From the NCBI GenBank assembly GCA_964030475.1, contig CAXIPT010000002.1, positions 18,742,969 through 18,806,968 of the forward strand: a DNA stretch of 64,000 nucleotides. Direction: 5' to 3'. Below are positions 24,119-36,000 of the stretch, one piece after another; positions within the stretch are counted from its first letter, which is position 1, and every line of letters starts with the position of its first letter. The notes under the pieces are model-generated. The model did no database searches. It was not told where the DNA came from and was given only the letters and a program-made list of their open reading frames with translations. Made by a program: the position numbers and the translations under genes. The DNA comes from Tethya wilhelma (taxonomy: Eukaryota > Porifera > Demospongiae > Tethyida > Tethyidae).

Positions 24119-24543
24119 CCTCCTCCCTCAATCTCTAGGAGTTTGGCTTCACCGATCTCGATCAGATTGTGTTTGAAGATGACCTGTGCCTTGATGTGCC
24201 ACGCAATGCCCCTAACACCAAGGTGGATATCCAGATCTGTCACTTCATGGGAGGCAACCAGAAATGGATCTACGATAACTCAGTATGTTCTTATGAGTAA
24301 AAATTATGTTAGTGCTGATCTTCGATGAAAGTGTATAGATATTACTTGAATCCACACTGTTCACACTCACTCGTGCACCACATACAGACCCATCTCATGA
24401 AACATGCTCCCTCTGGCAACTGTCTTGAATTAGTTGAAGATGGCAAAGCGGTTGTTGCTAACAAGTGCAATGGTTCTCCCCACCAAGAGTGGGTCTGGAG
24501 TAGACACTATAAACCCAAGAGAAAGAAGAGAGATTGGTTTTAA
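20810..24543 (+). CDS. GALNT: Polypeptide N-acetylgalactosaminyltransferase (mucin-type O-glycosylation)
   Basis: Golgi type II membrane enzyme that transfers GalNAc from UDP-GalNAc to Ser/Thr. Nine exons, 564 residues: 20810-20970, 21154-21294, 21706-21875, 22114-22486, 22890-23016, 23286-23609, 23825-23923, 24139-24282, 24388-24543. After a short cytoplasmic end comes the membrane anchor ([14 protein letters not shown]), then [29 protein letters not shown], the metal-binding DSHCE (DxH), the acceptor motif [14 protein letters not shown], and [22 protein letters not shown]-terminal ricin-type lectin domain starts near [10 protein letters not shown] with CLD and QxW-like repeats (NQKWIYD, HQEWVW). 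Acceptor tracts of introns 1, 5 and 7 are CT or CA microsatellites. Mucin-like receptors nearby are possible substrates, though this is only contextual. Confidence 0.95.
21890..21979 (-). repeat. Inverted copy of a GALNT exon-4 segment inside the preceding intron
   Basis: About 90 bp are the reverse complement of exon sequence 22264-22352 (encoding [12 protein letters not shown] and following residues). A single N at 21889 abuts one end. It lies in intron 3, antisense to the real exon. A local inverted duplication or a misassembly are both possible. Confidence 0.85.
23131..23285 (+). repeat. CACACCC-rich and (CA)n repeat ending in a splice acceptor
   Basis: An imperfect ACACCC array passes into about 26 CA units whose last bases CACAG form the acceptor of the GALNT exon at 23286. 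Confidence 0.95.
24041..24113 (+). repeat. (CT)n microsatellite in GALNT intron 7
   Basis: About 36 CT units followed by TTTCCCCCTCCTCCCTC and the acceptor of the exon at 24139. Confidence 0.95.
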
Positions 24544-24831
24544 CTAGTATAGCAATCTTGTTCATTTTTCATTTCTATTCTTCTAATTTACTTTGAATGG
24601 TATAAAATTCTCTTCTTCTGCTACTCTTCTCAGTTAGAAGTAATTTAGTAATTTATTTTGCACTGCTTTGCACCACATTTTTGTCATCAATTCTGAATCA
24701 GAAATGGTTATCATAATTTTGATCTAATTATCCGAACAGAGCTCTTAAAAGAAATATTTAAATTTCAGTATTTTCCCAAAAAAACAACTCTGATGCCCCT
24801 GGTCTTTTAGACTTGGCAGAACTCGTATAAA

Positions 24832-27800
24832 ATGACGAGCTCAGTTTCCCCCACACAGGTCTCTGCTGCCCTTTCGTCTCTTTCTTCCATCAGTGCAAGT
24901 ATCAAGGCTGCAGACAGTGGAGAAGTAAGTGGATCAGAGGGAGTCTGCTTGATATGTTTTTGAAAGTTTCTTGTGCTTGAAACAAGTCTTATAAGTCTTG
25001 GGCTTGATGTATTAGTCAAAGATGTACACAGTAAATTGTATAAGAACCTGGTGTAAATTATCAACATGCATGACTAGTTTGTTAATTCATCTACCTGTCT
25101 ATATCATGATTCATCTTGCCTCTTGCAGCTGACATTTGAAGATGACATCCCTGTCTTGGAGACTCAGCCCAACTTGGAGGACATCATGAATGAGGTAGCT
25201 TACAGTTCCAAACATAAATTTTGAGTAGTTTATTCTTCAAGAAACAGCTGGTGTTTGGCTAGCTGTCTATAATTATATAAATTTGCTCGCAATGTTGATG
25301 TAACCTTGATGGTTCTTTTGTCAAAATGCAGGATGAGATCTCACTTGATGAACTTGGGATATCATCAGATGTATTGAAAGGAGAAGACAGCACTCCTGCA
25401 AGCTTCGTGGAACAAAAGTGAGGATTCTTTTAATGCTAAGAAGTTTTAACAGTGGTATTGTGACTTGTGTAAGCTGTTGTTGTTTTGTTTTGATTTGTGT
25501 TTTTTGTTGTTGTTATTTTTTCCATAGGCCCAGGTCACAAAGCAGAGTGACTGCCTCTGGTACTGTCGAGGGAGCCATATTGAGACAAATTGTTTTGAAA
25601 GGGATAGCAAACCAACTTTCACAAGCTACAGTGAGTAACGTGCTCATGTTGAATATACATGCCATTGTATGTGTTCTTTGAACAATGTTGTCGTTGAGGC
25701 AAGCTTCTAGGTAAAAGACAAAATAGATATGCTGTTCAGTTTCACTTTCAGTGAAGCAAAAATAAAAAATAGACATCAATTGTGTCAGAAATTGTTGCCA
25801 GACAGCAAACAGAAATTATTATTCTTTTTATTGTTATGCTTGTAGGTCCACAATGAAGCTGGACTGCCCACTGCTCTGGTAGGCCATTGTAAAGTAATGT
25901 ACATGTAATATTTGCAATATGATCTCACAATTCAATCCATCCCAGGCTGTTGGGAAGTACTATGCTATTGGTACCTCACATGGAAAAGTCTTGGTGTTCA
26001 GTAAGTTGTTGACCCTTTACCAGTTCTTGTGTGTATATAGTATCTGGTACCTAGATACATAATCAAAGAGTGCAATATTATATTTCCCATCCTCAGTCTC
26101 TCTGCCCACTGAAAATTATTGATTGTCGACAGAATTTTCCTTGTTAGCCATTTCCTGTGGGCTGGGAGCCTGGGGATGAAGCTAAATGTCGTAAATTACG
26201 ACATGAATTAATGTAGTACTGATTTGTGTAGATGATCAGGAGCAGCTGAAGTGTGTTCTCAGTCCTTATCAGAAAGGAATGGCTGACGTTGATGGTGAGT
26301 CCATCGCTCTATAGAAATATTTGTATCACGTGTGTAAAACTTCTCTCCTGGTAGCTGGTCACTATGGAGCTGTTTCAGCTCTGGACATCAGTGCTGATGG
26401 TACAAGGCTTTTGTGTGGGTATGCCAAGGGACTGGTAAGTGTAGACAATATATTGTGTGTGTATGTGTTGATAATAATCCGTTTCCTTTAGCTCACCCAC
26501 TGGGATCTAACCAACAGCAAGTGCCTGAGGTTCATGGATGACGTCCATCCTCCTGGCTTTGGTATACTCCATGCAAAGGTAAAGAAACTAAAATGAGTGC
26601 TTGTAAGCAGTGGTATCAATTGCTAACTCTATGAAATGTGAAATCTGTAGCCTCGTTCTCAGGTTCCCCACCTACCTTGCCTAGATAGGTGGGGAACCTG
26701 AGAATGATGCTGTGAAATCCGTAGAGCATTGATGTTCCATTGTGCTGTTATCCATGTGTGCAATAATTTGTTGTGCTTAGTAACATTAGTATGAATAGCA
26801 TGACCAATTTAAATGCTATCTTGTGTATTGCATTGTTTGTATTTCAGTTTACTGATGACCCAAACACCATCATCTTTGGCAACACTGGAGGCAATGTGTT
26901 TGAGGCCAAGTTCAAGTGAGTGATGCATGCACTGGCACACTCACTCAATCACACATGACACTTTACATGTGATTTCTCTCGTAGACGTACACTTGGTGTG
27001 AGGACCTGGATATCTGAGTGTGTGTTTTCAGGATGGTATGTACATTAGTGTATTGCCCATACTTGCCCTATAGAATCATGGTGCCTTGAGGACCCTATGA
27101 TTTGTCATTTCATCTATGTAGCCATGGTGAAGCCTTGACTTTTGAACCCCTCCACCTTGAAAACAAAGAGGACTCTCCTCTAAGAGACTATTCCATTATT
27201 GCCGTGGCTACTGTTACCCAGGCAAGATAAAAAACATTAGCAATCATCTCTTCAGATGAAGTAGCCTATTGTGATGATGGTGAGATGTATCTTTGTCTCT
27301 CCATAGGTACTGGTGCTATCCCTGGTGCCTGAGCTCAAAGGACTCATCTCCTTACCCCTGAGGGTATGTCTCCTAGCTCTCTAACTCTAGCCTCGTACCT
27401 AGACCACTCCCTCTTTGTAGTTTATCACGAAACACTATACAGAAGGAGTGGCCTGGGTACGAGGCTAATCTAAATCCTCTCTACAGTTGTTGTTACTCTT
27501 TTATGCTTCGGAATCATTTTACCCTTCCTTTCTCAATCTTCCTTTGAACCTGGCAGGGTAAGCCTCACTGTCTCCCCCAGCTGGCCTGGCACCATGTTGT
27601 GGTGGAGCACAGGTCTGCTACAAAGAAGTACACTCAAGTAGATCCAGTAAGAAGTTTCTCCTTCTGTTAGCTCTCTCCATTTGGTTGTTTACCAGTACCA
27701 CTTCTGGTGGTGTGTGTGTCTCTTCTCTTGTCCGTTAGGTCCTTGCAATTGCCAAGGGCAACAAGATACACTATGTGCAGGTACTGTGTAGTGTTTTTAT

Positions 27801-28292
27801 CACATCATTAGAGAACATCTTTCTATATTTTGTCATTTTACATAATTATGTGTTTTTTTGTTAGTATTACTCCAGCAAGAATGGTCCCAGCTTTAGATTG
27901 CTGAGAAAGTTTGAGATCTCCTTTGATATTGCAAGCTTTAGAGTAAGTTTTGTTTGAGGACATGACACTCTCTACCCTCTCTGCTCTCTTACTGTGTGAG
28001 TTCTACCTCATTTTAGTGGGTCAACCCTTACACTGTGGTTGCCATGGATACCACTGAGAGAATTCACTTGATCAGTGTCAAGGATGATGCTGAAGTGGAG
28101 GTAAGTCCTGATGTGTTGCTAAGCAACACTTGAGTATTGTGATATTATTTTAGTAATGAATAATTTTACTTTATTCATAGGTCTTGGATCTGAGGCAGGT
28201 GGAATTAGTGTATGGGTCCAGTTTCTTCAAGTCCATTGAAACTGGAGGCAACGTTAGCAAGGCACTTGTAAGTTGTAGTCTTCCAGCAGTCT

Positions 28293-28360
<68 letters not shown>

Positions 28361-28437
28361 NNNNNNNNNNNNNNNNNNNNNNNNNNNNNNNNNNNNNNNN
28401 NNNNNNNNNNNNNNNNNNNNNNNNNNNNNNNNNNNNN

Positions 28438-28510
<73 letters not shown>

Positions 28511-29484
28511 AAGCACTGAGCTATTATCAACACTGCATGAGTAATATTACCAAAGCTAATGGTGGTCTTAGCAGAACATGTAAGGGAAGTGTCACAGGTG
28601 TTTCCCTATATACTTGTACTGATGTGTTCTTTGATCATTTCAATCTGGACATTGTCTTCCTGTCTTTACTTGTATAGCTTAGTCAATTTCAAATAATTTT
28701 GGTGAACTATAGTAAATAAACATCTGTATCCAAGATACAGCCATTACATCCAAGGGAATTAGTATTATTGCCACTAATAGTGGACCCACAAATTTAACTG
28801 TATAATTATAGTATACAGTATACTGTCGAATGTCGACTGTTGACTGTATAGTATACTGTATACTGTACTGTATACTGTCGACTGTATACTGTGGACTGTG
28901 GACTGTACAGTATACTGTATACTGTACTGTATACAGTATACAGTAATAAGATTCAGTCCATAGGACAAGCTGTTAACTAGAGAGAAATTATTCATGTTGA
29001 GTTTTCCTTAGGCAGTGCATTGAATATATAGTCTATCAAGCTAGACCCATTTTTCATTTTTATAACCCTTTCCTATACCTTAGTGGAGTGAAAAATGGGT
29101 GTTGCTCAATAGACTATACAATGGAAGTGTCATTGCTTATAGCATTTTCCTACTTTGGTTGCTGTCTGCAAATGTCATCCAAATATCAGCTTGAAATCAT
29201 GATGTAAATATTACATCATCATTATTTTCTTCATACCCACTGGTCAATGTTTACATACACTGTCAGATTGTGGCCAGCAGTCATGCCTGCTATTCTTCTG
29301 TCCTCAGCTACCATAATAGACTCTACTTGCTTGGCTTGAAGGTATATGTGTTGCTACAGACAGTAGGGCACAGGTTTCCCTGACCCATGCACTGTACTAT
29401 GATCTAATATTATTGTTGTTATTGCCACAGGCTGTTCATGTTGTTACCATAAAACCATGGAAAGAGGTAGGCAGGCATGTGAAG

Positions 29485-29533
<49 letters not shown>

Positions 29534-32500
29534 GTGTGTGTGTGTGTGTGTGCACGTGTGTGTGTGTGTGTGTGCGCATGCACTTCAAACTTGTTTGTGT
29601 ACTCTATGTTGTCAAGTGTGGTTTCAGCACATAGTGCATCTTGAATGAAAAATGATGACTGATAGTTGTTTGTGTCTGTGATTCCCAAGTACTATAGTTG
29701 TTATTTAATTTTTGATTTTTCATGATTCTAGCGCCTTGGGCGTCTAGTACGTGATGGAAGACTTGTTGAAGCTTTGCAGCTCGGATTGGACCTCTACGAT
29801 GGAAAGGCAAAGGCAGTCGTTGGTTAGCACATGCAGTCACGTGTAGCCTCGTTCTCAGGGGGCACATGTAGAGACATGTGTACATTATGTTAACTTTTGT
29901 CGTTTCTGATAGGTCTGTCCGGACCACCAAAGAAGAGAATGGAGTTGGTAGCAGAGCAGGTATATCTCTAACAGTTCTTTCCCTGCATGCCTTTGGGGAA
30001 AGGGTCCTTTGGCTGTGCCGTTGAGAGTGGCAACACATAACATTACACAGGTTGTAGACATTCTTCAGGCCTACATTGACATTGGTGTGATGATGCACAA
30101 GCCTGGCACCAGCAGTGAGAAAGTGCTGAGACAGCACTATAAAGTGAGCATAACGTAGCCTAGCCTCGTAAACCAGACCCTCTCGTGCAACAAGCTAAGT
30201 AGAGAAGGCCAGGCCTGGTTTATGAAGCTAGAGCATACATACATGTACTTGTTGAATGCTTATACTGCCTACAAAAGAATAAATATGTGATTTGAAACCA
30301 TGGTCACTGTTTTACAGGAGCTGGTAAAGTGGGCTTTCACTTGCTGTTACAGAATAAAGAGGCTGTAAGTGAAGCATGCACATATTACATGCACGTGAGT
30401 TGTTTGTTGATGTATTCACGTCTATTGTATGAGACCGCCAACAATAACACATGTGTACACTGTATTCAATTTCAATAAGATCTCCTATTAACAAATAAAA
30501 GGACAAACAAAACATAACATGATCAGCTGTGAGTATGCATGTGTGTACTGTATAATGTATTGCAACTGAAATGTGACCTTGCTAAAGAAACAATTGGTAA
30601 GGTGATGGTGTTTACAATTTTCATTGGTGTTAGAGGTTGTATCGTAGATGAGAGTATATGTTGTTCCTTCCTTTAATGTACGGTTCAAGAATGGCGTAGC
30701 CATCCAACAAGGAGGTGTCTAGTTTGGAGTATCCTCCTCCATCCGTGTGAGTTTCATCAGGCTCGTCACCACAATAGCTCCCCCCCTCGTGATCACTTGT
30801 GCTCCCTCTTCCCTCACTACTAGCTACCGAAAGGGTTGGTGACTCGTGGCTTCTTGGTCTTGGTGAGCTCATAACAGAGAAGCCTCCTTCTTTATTATCG
30901 GTGTCTTCTCTCAAGCCTGTGGCTGAATGATGATGACTCTGCAATCTTGGTGAGCTAGTTGGTGATTCGTTGCTCCTCGATCTTGGTGAGCTAACTGGCG
31001 ACTCGTAGCTCCTTGGTCGTGGTTTTCGCGAGCTTACATCAGTGTAGCCACCTAGTTTGAGCTCTCCTATAGGGGATGGTGGCGGTACATTAACATACGG
31101 TCTGTTTCTGATGTCGTCCAATGAATACGATCTTGGTCGAATGTAGTATTTACGCGTATTGACATAACCTCTACTTCTAAATGTCATTTTGGTGGGTGAG
31201 CGTATCGATTCGTAGATTCTCGATCCGCATCCATCACGTACATTGACATAACCATTTCTGACATCATCAAGAGAGTAGGACCTTGATGCATTAGTAATGG
31301 GTCTGACATCAGAGTAACCATGATCGCTGATTTGACAAACGATGACTGGTGATGCTGTACCATTGCTGTTTCTGACTTGCGCATAGCCTTCGTGATCTCT
31401 GAGATCTCTGAGATCTCCCAGAGAAGACACGGGAGTTTCGTAAGGGTTTGGCACGTACGAGTCCACCTGAAGATTGGAGGCCTCACTCAGACCTGATAAG
31501 TGTGCTTCCGCAGTTCCATTGGAAGTTGGTAACGTCCCATCTCTTTCCTCGTGCGTGTCCGAGATGGTTATCAGGACAGTATTGTTTGGAAGATTTCCTC
31601 CTGCTTTTGGGGGAAATCTCTTCTTCTTGTACAGTGAATAGCTGGGTACCATATATCTGGTCATGCTCTCATAGAGATGTGGTTGACCCCCCTCAGCTTC
31701 AAAGACTTCTGAATAAACAGGCTCTGTGTGGCTGTGGAAGTAAAACAGGAAGGAAAGGGTGAGGTCACCATTGGAAGTGATTCAGTGGTTAGTAAACTGA
31801 ATCCTTAGTGTTCAGTGTGTGAGTGGATGAGGCCACTCTAGTCCAGTGCCACCATTCAACCACACTCTGCCACTGGCACTCAATTCAAACTGATTATGTA
31901 GCCTATGGGTGTATATGTAAGCATGCATGCATGATAATTATTATCGTGAACTCACCTTGTTCCATTTCTCATAATGTAGGATTTCTGTTTCTTCCTAGTG
32001 CATATTATCACAGCCAGTGTAACGCATGTTGCTAGGGCGATGATCACTGACAGCCCACCCAACACTGAGATGAGAGTGAGGGCCAATGGGGACAGGCTCT
32101 GTGAGTCCTTGGGTTGTTTGGGTGGCAATGTTGTCGCTCGACTGCTGGTGGTGACTACCGGTTCAGTTGTTGTGAGCAATATTGGTGCTCCCTGTACGGT
32201 AGCTGTTGAAGCCTGGCTTGTTTCTTGGGTGGACATTGTTGGTGGCAAAACAGGTGTTGCTGTAGACATAACACTGCCCATTATAGTAACAGCAGGACTG
32301 CTTGTTGTGGAAATGCTTGCTATTGGAATTTTAGTGCTCGGTGTGTTTTGATTTGGCTGTACTGTCGTTGGTGATTCCATAGGGGTTGTCGTTGTTAATG
32401 AAGTCATAACTGCTGATGTTGTTAATATTACTTGAGTAGTTGCAGGAGTGCTTTGATGTGAGCTAGTCAACTGTGACGTACTTGTGTCACCACTCTCTGA

Positions 32501-33026
32501 TACCGTGGGAGTTGGTTTAACAGTTTCACTATCAACAGCCGTTGTCAACATTGTATTTGTTGTGGTTACAGGTGTGTTGAATGAAAAGGTTGAAGCCTCT
32601 CCTTGTTGCTGAACTGTACTAATGGCAAGCCTGGGTTGTAGGCTACTGGTTGGAGTGATGATGTTTTCCCTTGTGGTTAAAGATATGGTTGTTGGGTTTG
32701 CAGAGGTTTGCAACGTTGCTAATGAGGATGATTGCTCTTGTTTCACAGTCAAGGAAGTTATGGCCACATTGGGAGAATGGAGGGAAGTTGCAGCAGCAGC
32801 TGTGGTATAGCCCATGGTTGATGAAAGTGATTGTGAAGACTCCGAGTGTTTGTCCCTTATTGATGATGATCTACTCCCACTTGAGAGTGTGGTTGGAGTG
32901 TGAGTACTGGTTGGTGCCACCACTGATAAAGGGACTGTTGGAGTAGTGGTGGTGGTGCTCGTGAGACAGCTAACGTTCACAGTCATGTTTCTTGTACTCC
33001 CTTCTGATGTGTGTGTGTGTGTGTGT

Positions 33027-33061
<35 letters not shown>

Positions 33062-36000
33062 CGCGTGTGTGTGTGCGTGTGTGTGAGCAGTCAACCACAT
33101 TAATTTTGCTAGTGCATGTTTGTACACATGTTCATGCAGTCGACATAATGTCTGTGCCTACATCTTCTGTACACAATGTTTGAGAGTGTGATTGACGTAA
33201 CCTGCTATAAGACTGACTGACCTGGAAGTGGGCAACTGGGACTGATCTCAGTTGATATGCACCCATTCTCATCACTCAGATTGGGACAGTTAGAGAAACA
33301 GTATCTTACTCCCGTTTGGTTCTCTCCTCTTGAGTCTTGGTAGCAATCACTGCCATCTATATCGATAGAAGATACAGTCATCATTTATATAGCCTAGCCT
33401 AACCTTATTGCAGTTAGGCCTAGTGTGTATCAATTTGTTTCAAACATACCAGGGACCAGTGGGATGCATTCCTGGTTAGGAATGAAGCATGTCCCTGTAC
33501 AATCACATGGGCAGAGCTCCAGGCTACTGCTACCAGCTCTGTTAATGCTAACAGTGCAAGCACCTACAGTGTTGTAGAAGATTGTGAACAATATAAATAC
33601 TCACAGCATGGTTTTCAAAAGTAGTCTGGTAAGTCTTTAGTAGAGATATTACACTTTGTTTTTATTGTCATGCTTACCTGGTGTTTGGCTGTAAATCTCT
33701 ACAACGGCCCAACAACACAATACAAACACAACTTGAAGATAAGCTTGGATTTTCATTGTTTCTCAGCCTCATAGTACAGAGTAAGAATCGCAATTCTATC
33801 GTGTGAAGACTGAGAGTCCAAGCAGGACAAAAGGTCATTTTATGTCAGGAAGCCAGAAAAATAATTATCCATGCTAAACTTCCTGGGTGACACTATGCTG
33901 ACATTTACAGCTGTGGCTTTGATCATCCTGCTCTTCCAGGATGTGGTCAATCCTCCAGAGGGATGCCTCTCCATTGTCAATGCATTACTCCATGCAGCCT
34001 AATGTTATTTGGCATTGATGCTGTCAGAGGAAGGTTCTCAGTACTGGGTCTTGAAATAGGAAATTCATATTATAGTTACACTCAATAGAATAAGGGTACC
34101 GAAATCTTTCAATATCTTCCTGTATGCATACACTAGGCAAGTTTACTTTCACTATGGGAATTAATATATAACAGATATTTATAGCCTCATGCAGCTTATT
34201 TCACCATTGCTCTCACTGGCTGGATGACTCATCATCTTGTCACATTAAAACTGGATATATTAAAACAAGTTTATGACTGTTTAATATTATGTTTGCTCTT
34301 ATGTTCAAAAGGATTTTTCCGTCTTTGTGCTAAGAATGAATGATTCAAGTGTGGCGTAGTCATGTTCCACTGGTGGATCTAGAGTGGAGTTATTTTCCTT
34401 ACATTGAGTGTGCTTCTTATGAGCGTTGAGAGTATCTACTGGCTCTGCATAGTCTGTAGGAACAGTATTCTTCTTATGAGTATTGAGGGTGTCTATTGGT
34501 TCTACATAGTCAGAAGGAACACTGGCTTCCAAGTGGCGTGTATGTATACCATTGTTATTGGCATTGTTTCTGAAGGGAAGTGGGTTGCCGTTTTTGATAA
34601 CGTTGTATACTGGACTGTTGTGCAGAGGGTTTGCGTGTTGGGGTGGAACTGGAGTTTGGTTTGGTCCAAGTTCTGCATAGTAGCTTGATTCATCACTGCA
34701 GAATGAGATGAGCAGAATTGATATATGTAATTCACAATGCAAGTTATATTTAGCAGCTAACTCTGTCTTGCAATGCCATATGTTCATTGGAGAGAAGAAA
34801 GCAAACAAAACATAATGAATTTGAACCCTACTTACAGGCATTGATATATGCATGCACATTCTGAATATCTCTAGTTTATATTTTCATACCTGATCTCCTG
34901 TTGTGATTCTGATTTATTGGTTTTTCGTCTACTGAGTAGAAAGACTGAAATAGCAACAACTGCAATTATCAAGCCAAGAATCAGCAGAACTATGACAACA
35001 GTTGTAGCAATAATGACATTGGTTTGAGAGTTTGACTTTGGGCTCTTCAAAGCTGGAGGAAGAGTAGTGCTTCCGGTTGTCAATTCAGATATGGTGGTGA
35101 CATCATTTAAAGCTATATGCATGCATATGTATACAGTTTTATGATGTACTGTCCACATGGCAACTATAGGGAATTTGCATTTACCTGAGGGACAGATGAC
35201 ACCAGCATCTTGTTGATGGTCACAGTTATGAACACCAATTGGACGATGTGCACATTCAGCAATGTGACTCTCACTGCCACTGCATTCCACATCATCCAGT
35301 AATATTGGACCGATTCCTTCTCCAAACTGTGCAGCTGCAGATGTTGCCACTGCATGTGCCAAAATGCAAATCAGTTGCTCGCTTTGATAGTAGACATGTA
35401 TGGCCCGATGCATGTGCCTGAACAATTGCCCTTACCACCTATGTTTCCCAGTCCAAGCTGTTGGCAGACTACTGAAGCTGACTTATTGTTCCATTGGTCA
35501 TTGCACACTGTTCCCCACACCCCACTAAAGCACACTTCAACTCGTCCTTCCCTTTCATCTCTGCCATCAACTATACGCAGTTCCCCTTCACTGCACCTGT
35601 CATGACCTAGGACAGAAATAATATAGTCAGTGACAGTATGATAATTATTATAATTGTAGCTATATTTAACCCCTAGTATATAGAGTGTATAGACCGTGAC
35701 ATTGTTTGAATCCTGTATATAATAGTCATATATAAATCGATTCATTGCTTTACCTTTGCAATAGACTCCAGCACTTTGTCTACTTGCACAGAAATTACTT
35801 CGCCTGCAGTTTGCTAGAGTCGATTCAGTACCAGAACACTGCCATCTAACATTGTTCACATTCCGTTCATCTTTGCCAAAGTAATTACTCTCTGTGGCAA
35901 CTGCAGTTTCATCTAATAGCAAAAATGGTCGCAAACACTTGAACCGTAGTTCACAGCATGACTTTATTAAGTCAGCTAGGTCTTACCCTGTCTGTCAGTC

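Noticed and set aside
31998..32946. Several plus-strand frames
   Set aside because: Antisense shadows of the Ser/Thr-rich stalk exon of the nested mucin-like receptor.
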